Positions 50,970-59,554 are shown, counted from the stretch's first letter. The stretch: DNA of 64,000 nucleotides from Streptomyces sp. NBC_00358 (GCF_036099295.1 NZ_CP107976.1:6944001-7008000); one strand, 5' to 3'. Translations and numbers: made by a program. The notes: a model not told the origin generated them from the letters alone.

Positions 50970-52151
50970 ATGGCTGAGGCTCAAATTATCCCCGTGGGCT
51001 CCACGACCGCGGGCCAGATCGCGGTGGCCGCCGAGTCGACCGTCGCCACGCGCATGAGCGCGCCCCCGTCCTTCGACGTGGCGGACTTCCCCGTCCCCCA
51101 CGGCCGCGAGGAGGAGTGGCGGTTCACCCCGCTGGCGCGCCTGCGCGGGCTGCACGACGGCACCGCCGTCGCGACCGGCGAAGGCGTACGGATCGACGTC
51201 GAGGCCCCCGAGGGTGTCACCGTCGAGACCGTCACCCGGGACGACGCCCGCCTCGGCAGGGCCGGCACCCCGGTCGACCGCGTCGCCGCCCAGGCGTACT
51301 CGGCGTTCGAGAAGGCCGGTGTCGTCACCGTCCCCAAGGAGACGGTGCTCACCGAGCCCATCCGGATCGCCGTCCGCGGCGAGGGCGGGGTGGCCTACGG
51401 CCACCAGGTCATCGAGCTGGGAGCCTTCGCCGAGGCCGTCGTCGTCATCGACCACACCGGTGACGCGGTGCTCGCCGCCAACGTCGACTACGTCCTCGGG
51501 GACGGCGCCAAGCTGACCGTCGTCTCGGTCCAGGACTGGGACGACAAGGCGGTCCACGTCGGCCAGCACAACGCGCTGATCGGCCGTGACGCGACCTTCA
51601 AGTCGTTCGTGGTCACCTTCGGCGGCGACCTCGTGCGCCTCCACCCCCGCGTCACCTACGCGGGCCCCGGCGGCGAGGCCGAGCTCTTCGGTCTGTACTT
51701 CACGGACGCCGGCCAGCACCAGGAGCACCGCCTCCTGGTCGACCACAACACCCCCCACTGCAAGTCGAACGTCATGTACAAGGGCGCGCTGCAGGGCGAG
51801 GGCGCGCACGCGGTCTGGATCGGTGACGTCCTCATCGAGGCCAAGGCCGAGGGCACGGACACCTACGAGATGAACCGCAACCTGGTTCTGACCGACGGCG
51901 CCCGCGTCGACTCCGTGCCGAACCTGGAGATCGAGACCGGCGAGATCGTCGGCGCCGGCCACGCCTCCGCGACCGGCCGCTTCGACGACGAGCAGCTCTT
52001 CTACCTGATGGCCCGCGGCATCCCCGCCGACGAGGCCCGCCGCCTGGTGGTCCGCGGCTTCTTCGCCGAACTCGTCCAGCAGATCGGTGTCGACGACATC
52101 GAAGAGCGCCTTCTCGTGAAGATCGACGAGGAGCTGGAGGCGTCGCTCTGA
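50970..52151 (+). CDS. sufD: Fe-S cluster assembly protein SufD
   Basis: SufD pairs with SufB in the SufBC2D complex and helps iron entry. The 393-residue product has EEEWRFTPLARLRGLHDG near residue 48, the beta-helix middle (VVSVQDWDDKAVHVGQHNAL), and the C-terminal signature HCKSNVMYKGALQGEGAHAVW (key His at start) and EQLFYLMARGIPADEARRLV. The next gene starts on its last base. The spacing to sufB is 62 bp with no terminator. Confidence 0.96.
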   Translation: MAEAQIIPVGSTTAGQIAVAAESTVATRMSAPPSFDVADFPVPHGREEEWRFTPLARLRGLHDGTAVATGEGVRIDVEAPEGVTVETVTRDDARLGRAGTPVDRVAAQAYSAFEKAGVVTVPKETVLTEPIRIAVRGEGGVAYGHQVIELGAFAEAVVVIDHTGDAVLAANVDYVLGDGAKLTVVSVQDWDDKAVHVGQHNALIGRDATFKSFVVTFGGDLVRLHPRVTYAGPGGEAELFGLYFTDAGQHQEHRLLVDHNTPHCKSNVMYKGALQGEGAHAVWIGDVLIEAKAEGTDTYEMNRNLVLTDGARVDSVPNLEIETGEIVGAGHASATGRFDDEQLFYLMARGIPADEARRLVVRGFFAELVQQIGVDDIEERLLVKIDEELEASL

Positions 52152-52474
52152 TGCCCGGCACCTTCGTGCGCGTCTGTGGGCTGAGCGAGCTGGAGGAGGA
52201 CACCCCGAAGCGGGTGGAACTCGACGGCACGCCGGTCTCGGTCGTGAAGACCGAGGGGGAGGTGTTCGCGATCAACGACATCTGCTCGCACGCGAACGTC
52301 TCGCTCTCCGAGGGCGAGGTGGAGGACTGTCAGATCGAATGCTGGCTGCACGGCTCCGCGTTCGACCTCCGCACCGGCAAGCCGTCCGGCCTTCCCGCGA
52401 CGCGCCCCGTCCCCGTATACCCCGTACAGATCGAAGGGGACGACGTGCTCGTCTCCCTCAACCAGGAGTCCTGA
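52151..52474 (+). CDS. Rieske-type ferredoxin within the suf operon
   Basis: The 107-residue soluble protein has a Rieske fold with ligand pairs CSHANVSL and CWLHGSAFDLRTGKPSGLPA (Cys-x-His and Cys-x2-His). It resembles the small ferredoxin components of bacterial dioxygenases (NirD/BphF-like) and has no signal peptide. Its start overlaps the last base of the sufD stop, and sufC follows after 7 bp, so it is part of the operon. It may donate electrons for cluster assembly; this is inference from position. Confidence 0.9.
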   Translation: MPGTFVRVCGLSELEEDTPKRVELDGTPVSVVKTEGEVFAINDICSHANVSLSEGEVEDCQIECWLHGSAFDLRTGKPSGLPATRPVPVYPVQIEGDDVLVSLNQES

Positions 52475-52481
52475 GGAACCC

Positions 52482-53255
52482 ATGGCAACGCTTGAAATCC
52501 ACGACCTGCACGTCACCGTCGAGGCCGACAACGCCACGAAGGAGATCCTCAAGGGCGTCGACCTGACCGTGAAGCAGGGCGAGACGCACGCCATCATGGG
52601 CCCCAACGGCTCCGGCAAGTCGACCCTCGCCTACTCGCTCGCGGGCCACCCGAAGTACACGATCACCAGCGGCACCGTCACCCTCGACGGCGAGGACGTC
52701 CTGGAGATGTCCGTCGACGAGCGCGCCCGCGCGGGCCTGTTCCTGGCGATGCAGTACCCGGTCGAGATCCCCGGCGTCTCGGTCTCCAACTTCCTGCGTA
52801 CCTCCGCCACCGCCGTCCGCGGCGAGGCCCCCAAGCTGCGTACGTGGGTCAAGGAGGTCAAGGAGACCATGGCGCGCCTCTCCATGGACCCGGCCTTCGC
52901 CGAGCGCAATGTCAACGAGGGCTTCTCCGGCGGTGAGAAGAAGCGCCACGAGATCCTTCAGCTGGAGCTGCTCAAGCCGAAGATCGCGATCCTCGACGAG
53001 ACCGACTCCGGCCTCGACGTCGACGCCCTGCGCGTCGTCTCCGAGGGCGTCAACCGCGTCCGCGAGACCGGTGAGGTGGGCACCCTGCTCATCACGCACT
53101 ACACGCGCATCCTGCGCTACATCAAGCCCGACTTCGTGCACGTCTTCTCCGGCGGCCGCATCGTCGAGTCCGGCGGCGCCGAGCTCGCGGACAAGCTGGA
53201 GAACGAGGGCTACGAGTCGTACGCAGTCGACGCGAAGGGTGGCGTATCCGCGTGA
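52482..53255 (+). CDS. sufC: Fe-S assembly ATPase SufC
   Basis: SufC is the ABC-type ATPase of the SufBC2D scaffold. The 257-residue product has Walker A GPNGSGKSTLAYSLAGHP (about 35-52), Q-loop LAMQYPVEIPGVSVSNFLR, signature NEGFSGGEKKRHEILQLELL, and Walker B IAILDETDSGLDVDALRVVS with the family's DETDSGLD in place of DEPTSGLD. ATG 52482 is 6 nt after TGAGGA. The stop overlaps sufS by 4 bp (GTGA). Confidence 0.97.
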   Translation: MATLEIHDLHVTVEADNATKEILKGVDLTVKQGETHAIMGPNGSGKSTLAYSLAGHPKYTITSGTVTLDGEDVLEMSVDERARAGLFLAMQYPVEIPGVSVSNFLRTSATAVRGEAPKLRTWVKEVKETMARLSMDPAFAERNVNEGFSGGEKKRHEILQLELLKPKIAILDETDSGLDVDALRVVSEGVNRVRETGEVGTLLITHYTRILRYIKPDFVHVFSGGRIVESGGAELADKLENEGYESYAVDAKGGVSA

Positions 53256-54508
53256 CGCAGCTGCCGGGCCTCCTCGACACCGAGGCGATCCGCAAGGACT
53301 TCCCCATCCTGGACCGCCAGGTCCACGACGGTAAGAAGCTGGTGTACCTGGACAACGCGGCGACCTCGCAGAAGCCGCGCCAGGTACTGGACGCCCTCAG
53401 TGGCTACTACGAGCGCTACAACGCCAACGTCCACCGCGGTGTGCATGTGCTCGCCGAGGAGGCCACGGCGCTGTACGAGGGCGCGCGCGACAAGGTCGCC
53501 GCGTTCATCAACGCGCCGAGCCGCGACGAGGTGATCTTCACGAAGAACGCCTCCGAGTCGCTCAACCTCGTGGCCAACATGCTGGGCTGGGCCGACGAGC
53601 CCTACCGCGTGGACCACGAGACCGAGATCGTCATCACGGAGATGGAGCACCACTCCAACATCGTTCCGTGGCAGCTGCTGTCGCAGCGCACCGGCGCGAA
53701 GCTGAAGTGGTTCGGCCTCACCGACGACGGCCGTCTCGACCTGTCGAACATCGACGAGATCATCACGGAGAAGACGAAGATCGTCTCCTTCGTGCTGGTG
53801 TCGAACATCCTGGGCACCGTGAACCCGGTCGAGGCGATAGTGCGCCGCGCCCAGGAGGTCGGCGCCCTGGTCCTGATCGACGCGTCGCAGGCCGCGCCGC
53901 ACATGCCGCTCGACGTCCAGGCCCTCCAGGCCGACTTCGTGGCCTTCACCGGCCACAAGATGTGCGGCCCGACGGGCATCGGCATCCTCTGGGGCCGCCA
54001 GGAACTCCTGGAGGACCTTCCGCCGTTCCTCGGCGGCGGCGAGATGATCGAGACCGTGTCGATGCACTCGTCGACGTACGCCCCGGCGCCGCACAAGTTC
54101 GAGGCGGGCACCCCGCCGATCGCGCAGGCGGTCGGTCTGGGCGCGGCGATCGACTATCTCTCCGCCATCGGCATGGACAAGATCCTCGCCCACGAGCACG
54201 CGCTCACCGAGTACGCGGTGAAGCGGCTCGCGGAGGTCCCCGACCTCCGGATCATCGGCCCCACCACGGCCGAGGACCGCGGCGCGGCGATCTCGTTCAC
54301 GCTGGGCGACATCCACCCGCACGACGTGGGCCAGGTTCTCGACGAGCAGGGCATCGCGGTCCGGGTGGGTCACCACTGCGCCCGTCCGGTGTGCCTGCGG
54401 TACGGAATTCCTGCGACCACGCGAGCGTCGTTCTATCTGTACTCCACGCCGTCCGAGATCGACGCTCTGATCGACGGCCTGGAGCACGTACGGAACTTCT
54501 TCGGCTGA
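53252..54508 (+). CDS. sufS: Cysteine desulfurase SufS
   Basis: SufS is the PLP-dependent enzyme that removes sulfur from cysteine as an enzyme persulfide. The 418-residue product has YLDNAATSQKPRQVLDAL (about 31-48), NLVANMLGW and EMEHHSNIVPWQLL, the PLP Lys in FTGHKMCGPTGIGILWG (about 231) and the persulfide Cys in GHHCARPVCLRYG (about 373). It starts at GTG 53252 inside sufC. Its sulfur acceptor is probably SufU, encoded next. Confidence 0.97.
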   Translation: MTQLPGLLDTEAIRKDFPILDRQVHDGKKLVYLDNAATSQKPRQVLDALSGYYERYNANVHRGVHVLAEEATALYEGARDKVAAFINAPSRDEVIFTKNASESLNLVANMLGWADEPYRVDHETEIVITEMEHHSNIVPWQLLSQRTGAKLKWFGLTDDGRLDLSNIDEIITEKTKIVSFVLVSNILGTVNPVEAIVRRAQEVGALVLIDASQAAPHMPLDVQALQADFVAFTGHKMCGPTGIGILWGRQELLEDLPPFLGGGEMIETVSMHSSTYAPAPHKFEAGTPPIAQAVGLGAAIDYLSAIGMDKILAHEHALTEYAVKRLAEVPDLRIIGPTTAEDRGAAISFTLGDIHPHDVGQVLDEQGIAVRVGHHCARPVCLRYGIPATTRASFYLYSTPSEIDALIDGLEHVRNFFG

Positions 54509-54524
54509 GGGGCTGGCTGGGAAC

Positions 54525-54989
54525 GTGAAGCTGGATTCGATGTACCAGGAAGTCATCCTGGACCACTACAAGCACCCGCACGGGCGCGGTCTCCGGGACG
54601 GCGACGCCGAGGTGCACCACGTCAATCCCACGTGCGGTGACGAGATCACCCTGCGTGTGAAGTACGACGGCGAGCGGATCGAGGACATCTCGTACGAGGG
54701 CCAGGGCTGCTCCATCAGCCAGGCCTCGGCCTCCGTACTGAATGACCTGCTGGTCGGCAAGGACGTGTCCGACGCGCAGAAGATCCAGGAGACCTTCCTG
54801 GAACTGATGCAGTCCAAGGGTCGGATCGAGCCGGACGACGCGATGGAGGAGGTGCTGGAGGACGCGGTCGCGTTCGCCGGCGTCTCCAAGTACCCGGCAC
54901 GGGTCAAGTGCGCCCTCCTCAGCTGGATGGCGTGGAAGGACGCGACGGCCCAGGCTCTGGGCGAGAGCGCCGAGAGGAAGACGGCATGA
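54525..54989 (+). CDS. sufU: Sulfur acceptor / Fe-S protein SufU
   Basis: SufU is the zinc-dependent sulfur transfer partner of SufS in Gram-positive bacteria. The 154-residue product shows the ligand residues in VNPTCGDEITLRV (Cys about 38, Asp about 40), EGQGCSISQASASVL (Cys about 64) and VKCALLSWMAWKD (Cys about 126). The 18-residue insertion before the last motif that marks SufU against IscU is present in the expanded KDVSDAQKIQETFLELMQ region. GTG 54525 gives MKLDSMYQEVILDHYKHP; ATG 54540, five codons later, is possible. Confidence 0.95.
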   Translation: MKLDSMYQEVILDHYKHPHGRGLRDGDAEVHHVNPTCGDEITLRVKYDGERIEDISYEGQGCSISQASASVLNDLLVGKDVSDAQKIQETFLELMQSKGRIEPDDAMEEVLEDAVAFAGVSKYPARVKCALLSWMAWKDATAQALGESAERKTA

Positions 54990-55402
54990 GCGAGAACACT
55001 GTGACATCGGAAGAGACCGCCGTGACGTCGGACGGGACCGTTGCGACGACGGGCGGGACGGCTGTGGCGTCGGGCGAGAGCCTGACGACGAAGCCGGCCT
55101 CCGAGGAAGAGGTCCGCGAGGCGCTCTACGACGTCGTCGACCCCGAGTTGGGCATCGACGTCGTCAACCTCGGCCTCATCTACGGCATTCACATCGACGA
55201 CGCGAACATCGCGACGATCGACATGACCCTGACGTCCGCGGCCTGTCCGCTCACCGACGTCATCGAGGACCAGGCCAAGTCCGCCACGGACGGCCTCGTC
55301 AACGAACTGCGCATCAACTGGGTCTGGATGCCGCCGTGGGGCCCGGACAAGATCACGGACGACGGCCGCGAGCAGCTTCGGGCGCTCGGGTTCAACGTCT
55401 GA
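54986..55402 (+). CDS. sufT: SufT / MIP18-family metal-sulfur cluster assembly factor
   Basis: The 138-residue protein carries the DUF59/MIP18 fold: ALYDVVDPELGIDVVNLGLI (about 40-59), TLTSAACPLTDVIEDQ with the conserved Cys, and VWMPPWGPDKITDDGREQLR. Such proteins help mature Fe-S proteins. The first 35 residues are a Thr/Ser/Gly/Val-rich repeat-like segment (VTSEETAVTSDGTVATTGG) that looks disordered. ATG 54986 overlaps the sufU stop (ATGA). It is the last gene of the operon, followed by a strong terminator. Confidence 0.93.
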   Translation: MSENTVTSEETAVTSDGTVATTGGTAVASGESLTTKPASEEEVREALYDVVDPELGIDVVNLGLIYGIHIDDANIATIDMTLTSAACPLTDVIEDQAKSATDGLVNELRINWVWMPPWGPDKITDDGREQLRALGFNV

Positions 55403-55433
55403 GTTCTCGGGACCGCGGTACGCGGAATTCGGT

Positions 55434-55463
55434 ACGGGGCGGCACCTTCGGGTGCCGCCCCGT
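55434..55463 (+). terminator. Terminator of the suf operon
   Basis: ACGGGGCGGCACC (55434-55446), a TTCG tetraloop and GGTGCCGCCCCGT (55451-55463) form a perfect 13-bp stem 31 bp after the sufT stop. Confidence 0.9.
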
Positions 55464-55489
55464 CGCGTTCTCCGGAGGTGGCCCCGGGC

Positions 55490-56425
55490 TCAGGCCAAGC
55501 CCCGCACCAGACGGAACGCCGAGTCCGCCCGGTAGCGCCTGTCGTGCTCCGAACGGCCCAGCAGGAGCTGGAAGTTGCGATGGCGCAGGAAGCGGCCCGG
55601 GTAGTTGACCGCCTCCAGCATGACGGCGCCGGAGTAGGAGGACGCCCGCGGACAGAAGGTGGCGTCCTTCCGGAAGAGGGCGGAGCCGTCGTCGCGGTCG
55701 GCGTGCAGCACGAAGTCGCGGTGGCGCAGGTAGGACCCGTCGGTGGTGGCGAAGGAGTAGCAGGAGGATTCCGCCAGTCCGGGGACCACCTTGAAGCTGG
55801 CGGCCCGTCGGGTCGCGGCCGGGCTGCCCGCGCCCACCGGGTCGAGCCCGACCTGACCATCACTCACATGCCAGTAGCGGTCGGGGTAGTTGACCGCCTG
55901 GACGGACTTCAGCGAGGTGACCGGCCGGGGCGGGGAAGTGGTGCCGGAGGCGGGCGTCGACGGTCCGGGGGTGGGCCGGCCGGACCCCGGCGAGGTGGAG
56001 GGCCGCGGGGTGGAGTCCGGTGAGGCCGAGCGGGCGGTCGCCGGCGAGGCCAGCGCGTTCTTGCCGGCCGGCGCCGAGCTCGCTCCGGCGGGAGCGCCGG
56101 GGAGGAAGGGGTTCATCGTGTCGGCCGTGGTCCTGTTCTCCGCGCGACTCTGTGACGGATCGTCAGAACGGTTCGTCTGTACGGAGATCACGACGACGGC
56201 GGCAACGGCCACGACCACGGCGAGCCCGCCGGCCAGCCAGAGCCGACGTGTCCCGGGCAGCCTGCCCTCGTCGTCCGGCCTGGCCGCGTCCCAGGGGGCC
56301 GGGAGTACGGGAACGAGATCGGTCGGCACCGGGTAGGGCGCGCCGCGCGGGGTGGGGCGCCAGGGCACTATCTCCCTGGAGGGGGCGGGGTGGTCGGGCC
56401 CGGATCCGGGCGCCACTTCTGGCAT
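55490..56425 (-). CDS. Membrane-anchored AbfB (CBM42-like) domain protein
   Basis: The 311-residue protein has a Pro-rich cytoplasmic N-terminus (about 65 residues), one membrane helix (LWLAGGLAVVVAVAAVVVIS), a Ser/Pro/Thr-rich linker, and a C-terminal arabinose-binding AbfB-type beta-trefoil (residues about 168-311). The trefoil shows AVNYPDRYWHVSDGQV, SYLRHRDFVLHADRDDG, DATFCPR and AVNYPGRFLRHRNFQLLL. No glycosidase domain is attached. It probably faces outward and binds arabinan-type sugar. ATG 56425 is 6 nt after AGGAA. Confidence 0.82.
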   Translation of the reverse strand: MPEVAPGSGPDHPAPSREIVPWRPTPRGAPYPVPTDLVPVLPAPWDAARPDDEGRLPGTRRLWLAGGLAVVVAVAAVVVISVQTNRSDDPSQSRAENRTTADTMNPFLPGAPAGASSAPAGKNALASPATARSASPDSTPRPSTSPGSGRPTPGPSTPASGTTSPPRPVTSLKSVQAVNYPDRYWHVSDGQVGLDPVGAGSPAATRRAASFKVVPGLAESSCYSFATTDGSYLRHRDFVLHADRDDGSALFRKDATFCPRASSYSGAVMLEAVNYPGRFLRHRNFQLLLGRSEHDRRYRADSAFRLVRGLA

Positions 56426-56890
56426 ACGCGTTCCTAAGCGGGGAGGGCGAGCGCGTGAGAGGGCGACGCGAGGGGTGGGGAGGGTGTGGGCACACGGAGC
56501 GGGACGGTCATGGAGACCAGGTGTGCGACCGGTGAAACAGTAGTGGAACCGGTGACTTCTGAGCAGTCGTTTCCCGCACCGAAACCGGGAATCACGTGCC
56601 ACGTTCTCGGAGAATTGCCCCCAGAGTCGGGGGAGTTGGGCGGAGCTGAGTACTGGCGGTGAGCCGGCTGTGAGCCGGTCCTGCGCTGCGGAGGCGCACT
56701 GGGACGCGGTGCGGTGGGGTCGCGCGGGGCAGGACCCGGTTTCCGGGGTTCGTCCGACGGGCGCGGCGCGCGGTCGCCGCTCGGCCTCGTCGGGGCGTGA
56801 CGGCCGGCCTCCTGGGCGATTCCGTGCGGCCTCTCGTCGCCCTCCTCTGTCTGGTGGCGGCCCTCCTCGCTCCGGGGGAGACTGCCGTTC
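56426..56890. other. Intergenic region between AbfB and VOC genes
   Basis: This 465-bp divergent gap has no credible gene. A tandem GTGAGCCGG repeat occurs at 56659-56667 and 56670-56678. No clear promoter elements can be singled out; the region of lowest GC is near 56520-56640. Confidence 0.4.
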
Positions 56891-57256
56891 ATGGCTGTCT
56901 CCTTCCACCACCTCGTCGTCGACGCCCACGACCTGCCCGCGCTGGCCCGTTTCTGGTGCCAAGTCCTCGACTGGCGCGTGCTGTTCGAGGCGGAGGACGA
57001 GATCGTCATCGGCTCGGACGCGCACGCGCCGCCGGGACTCTGCTTCGTACCGGTCGCCGAGCGCAAGACCGTCAAGAACCGGCTCCACATCGATCTCGCG
57101 CCGGACGACCAGGCCGCCGAGGTCGAGCGGATCCTCGCCCTCGGGGCGCGCCGGGCCGACGTCGGGCAGGGCGAGGACGTGAGCTGGGTCGTCCTCGCCG
57201 ACCCCGAGGGCAACGAGTTCTGCGTGCTGCGGCCGAAGAGCTCGCTAGTGGACTGA
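56891..57256 (+). CDS. VOC-family (glyoxalase-like) protein
   Basis: The 121-residue protein has two beta-alpha-beta-beta-beta repeats of the vicinal oxygen chelate fold: FHHLVVDAHDLPALARFWCQ, with LHIDLAPDD in the middle and VLADPEGNEFCVLRP at the end. The family includes dioxygenases, glyoxalases and antibiotic-binding proteins; the metal site residues His and Glu are present in part (HLVV.., EGNEFCVL). ATG 56891 follows GGGGGAGA. Its 3' end overlaps the convergent membrane protein gene by 12 bp. Confidence 0.82.
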   Translation: MAVSFHHLVVDAHDLPALARFWCQVLDWRVLFEAEDEIVIGSDAHAPPGLCFVPVAERKTVKNRLHIDLAPDDQAAEVERILALGARRADVGQGEDVSWVVLADPEGNEFCVLRPKSSLVD

Positions 57257-58393
57257 GCCGGGTGTCTCCGGTCCGCCGTGCGCCTCGGGAGCCGCGGCCG
57301 CGCGTATCAGCACGTCCGCCAGGCCCTCCCGGCGGATGCGCTGATCGATGTACAGCAGGTTGCTCACCAGGGGCAGCAGCACCATCGAGAGCAGCTGGGT
57401 GACGATGCTGGTGATCACCGTGACCACCAGGTAGGGGCCCAGATCGGGTACGGCCTGGGCGAAGAAGTCCGACATACGTGTTGGCGGCGGCGCCGAGGGG
57501 TCGTACCGCGGGGTCGGGGCCATGATCATGAGCGGCACCCTGATCACGAGCGATCCGATCACCACGATCAGGCCGCCGAGCAGCGAGATGCCGCACGTGC
57601 GCCACCACGCGCCGCGTATCAGCCGGGCCGAGCGCCGCATCGCCGTCAGGGGAGAGGCTCCCTCCAGCACGGCGGCGGCCGGGGCGAAGCTGAACAGGAC
57701 GTAGAGCCAGAGCGTCAGCGGCATGGAGAGCAGCAGGAGCAGGAAGCCGGTCCCGAGCGCCATGAAGGGATCGGAACCCGCCATGGACAGGGCCGCCAGG
57801 ACGAAGAGCAGAGTGAACAGTGCCATCGGCACCAGGACGATCAGGCCCGTCAGCAGCATCACGCCGAGTACGGACGGGGTGCGCGGCCACGCGCGCCGCC
57901 AGACGGCACCGACACGGGCCGGTCGCCCGAGGACGGCGTCGTGCAGGGTGGCCGCGGACGAGGCCTGGACGAAGGCGCCGGCCACGAGCCCGCCCAGGAG
58001 GCCGGTGATCCAGACGGAGCCGAAGGCGATCAGGACGGCACGTACATCGGTCCAGTCGGCCGATCGGGGAGCCGAGAACATGCGATGCAGCTGGTGCGTC
58101 GTCGCGGCGTAGGCGAGACCTCCCAGTCCGAGCGTCAGGGCCAGCAGCGCCAGCCCGACCAGCCCGGCGAGCCCGAACAGCGGCTTCGCGTAACGGCGCA
58201 TCGTGGCGAAGACCCCGCCGAGGACCGTGTCCACGCCGAGCGGGGCCAAGGGGATCACGCCCGGCTTGGGCGGTCGCGGCGGCGCCCAGTGCCAGCCGCC
58301 CGGGTTACCCCCGTACGGTCCCCAAGGGCCGCCCGGCGCACCCCCGTACGGTCCCGACGGCCCTGACGGTCCCCACCCAGAACTGTCCGACAT
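57245..58393 (-). CDS. Multi-pass membrane protein with Gly/Pro-rich N-terminus
   Basis: The 382-residue protein has a Gly/Pro/Tyr/Trp-rich cytoplasmic N-terminus of about 50 residues (GPSGPYGGAPGGPWGPYGGN), a conserved-looking PLAPLGVDTVLGGVFATMRRY entry segment, and six or more membrane helices. This matches the 'glycerophosphoryl diester phosphodiesterase membrane domain'-like proteins common in actinobacteria, but no catalytic domain is present. ATG 58393 follows GAGGGG. Function unknown. The C-terminus overlaps the VOC gene on the opposite strand. Confidence 0.7.
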   Translation of the reverse strand: MSDSSGWGPSGPSGPYGGAPGGPWGPYGGNPGGWHWAPPRPPKPGVIPLAPLGVDTVLGGVFATMRRYAKPLFGLAGLVGLALLALTLGLGGLAYAATTHQLHRMFSAPRSADWTDVRAVLIAFGSVWITGLLGGLVAGAFVQASSAATLHDAVLGRPARVGAVWRRAWPRTPSVLGVMLLTGLIVLVPMALFTLLFVLAALSMAGSDPFMALGTGFLLLLLSMPLTLWLYVLFSFAPAAAVLEGASPLTAMRRSARLIRGAWWRTCGISLLGGLIVVIGSLVIRVPLMIMAPTPRYDPSAPPPTRMSDFFAQAVPDLGPYLVVTVITSIVTQLLSMVLLPLVSNLLYIDQRIRREGLADVLIRAAAAPEAHGGPETPGSVH

Positions 58394-58531
58394 GCCCCTC
58401 GCGCTCCACACGTTGTCGGGAGTCTGTTCGACTCCGGCCCCCTTGTGATCGCGAACGATATCCGCTGGGGCTCATGGTGCCCATGGCATATACGGGATCC
58501 ATACGAGCCCGGCGGCCGACGGGAGTTGCGG

Positions 58532-58575
58532 ACACCTGTACACAGCGCGCGAGCCGCATGTGTACGGTTGTACGC
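58532..58575. promoter_or_regulatory. TGTAC repeats upstream of the SMR pump
   Basis: TGTACA followed by two further TGTAC copies (TGTACGGTTGTACG) lie between about 58532 and 58574, ending directly at ATG 58576. They are candidate binding sites for the TetR-type regulator encoded two ORFs downstream. No Shine-Dalgarno is present. Confidence 0.4.
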
Positions 58576-58896
58576 ATGGGATACGTACTGCTCGCCGGAG
58601 CCATCGCGGCGGAGGTCGGCGCGACCACCGCGATGAAGTACACGGAGGGTTTCAGCAGGCTGTGGCCGTCCTTGCTGACCGTCCTCGGCTATGTCGTCGC
58701 CTTCGCGCTGCTCGCGCAGACCCTGAGGACGGTGTCGGTCGGCACGGCGTACGCGATCTGGGCCGGCGTCGGCACCGCGGCCATCGCGGCGATCGGCATG
58801 CTGTTCCTCGGCGAGGGACTCACGGTCGCCAAGGCCGCCGGGCTCGTGCTGATCATCGGCGGAGTCGTGCTGCTGAACCTGGGCGGGGCGCACTGA
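58576..58896 (+). CDS. SMR-family multidrug efflux protein (EmrE/QacE-like)
   Basis: The 106-residue, four-helix protein has the invariant membrane Glu at position 13 (VLLAGAIAAEVGATTAMKYT), the LLAQTLRTVSVGTAYAIWAG segment and a final helix VLIIGGVVLLNLG. EmrE-type pumps exchange protons for cationic drugs, usually as antiparallel dimers. ATG 58576 has no SD, so the message may be leaderless; upstream in-frame codons are not conserved. It is linked by TGATG overlaps to a 31-codon ORF and then a TetR gene. Confidence 0.93.
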   Translation: MGYVLLAGAIAAEVGATTAMKYTEGFSRLWPSLLTVLGYVVAFALLAQTLRTVSVGTAYAIWAGVGTAAIAAIGMLFLGEGLTVAKAAGLVLIIGGVVLLNLGGAH

Positions 58897-58991
58897 TGGG
58901 CGCGCCCGGCACGGTGTACGCAACCGTGCCTGGCACTGTGCCCGGCATGGTGGATGGGACCGTGCCCGGCATGGTGGACGGAGGCCCGTGA
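58896..58991 (+). CDS. 31-residue repeat micro-ORF between SMR and TetR genes
   Basis: The ORF begins in the SMR stop (TGATG) and ends in the TetR start (TGATG). It encodes two near-identical GTVPGMVDG units and a degenerate one (GTVYATVPGTVPG). It may be a true small protein, or a spacer that keeps ribosomes running into the regulator gene. No homologue is known to me. Confidence 0.4.
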   Translation: MGAPGTVYATVPGTVPGMVDGTVPGMVDGGP

Positions 58992-59554
58992 TGGCGCGCC
59001 GGTACGACCCCGAGCGGCGGCAGCGGATCATCGACGCGGCGATCCGCGTCGTCGGCGCCAAGGGCATCGCCGGGCTCAGCCATCGCTCCGTCGCCGCCGA
59101 GGCCGATGTGCCGCTCGGCTCCACCACGTACCACTTCAAGACCCTCGACGAACTCATGGTCGCCGCCCTGCGCCAGGCGAACGAGGGCTTCGCCAAGGTG
59201 GTCGCCGCGCGCGGCACCCTGGAGGACACCCGCGCCGACCTGGCCGCCGAACTCGCCGGACTGATCGGCGAATGGCTCGCCGGCGACCGTACGGGCGTGG
59301 AGCTGGAGTACGAGCTCTACCTCGCCGCCCTCCGCAGACCCGCCCTGCGCCCGGTCGCCGCCGAGTGGATCGACAGCCTCGTCGAGCCGCTGACCCGGCG
59401 CACGGATCCGGTCACCGCGCGGGCGCTGGTCGCCCTGCTGGACGGGATCTGTCTCCAGGTGCTGCTGACGGGGACGTCCTACGACGAGGGATACACGCGC
59501 GAGGTGTTGACCCGGGTCCTGCCGGGAGACGGGGCGACCGGCGGCGACCAGTAG
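58991..59554 (+). CDS. TetR-family transcriptional regulator
   Basis: The 187-residue regulator has the TetR N-terminal HTH (RRQRIIDAAIRVVGAKGIAG, LSHRSVAAEADVPLGSTTYHFKTL in two parts, residues about 8-53) and an all-helical C-terminal ligand domain ending TGATGGDQ. It probably represses the SMR pump upstream. ATG 58991 is 7 nt after GGAGG; GTG 58988 is too close to it. Its stop codon lies in the first copy of a 97-bp-offset duplicated segment, so the last residues come from repeat DNA. Confidence 0.9.
   Translation: MARRYDPERRQRIIDAAIRVVGAKGIAGLSHRSVAAEADVPLGSTTYHFKTLDELMVAALRQANEGFAKVVAARGTLEDTRADLAAELAGLIGEWLAGDRTGVELEYELYLAALRRPALRPVAAEWIDSLVEPLTRRTDPVTARALVALLDGICLQVLLTGTSYDEGYTREVLTRVLPGDGATGGDQ

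Noticed and set aside
58474..58575. Longer N-terminus for the SMR pump
   Set aside because: SMR proteins begin at the first helix; the extension is hydrophilic and covers the TGTAC repeats.
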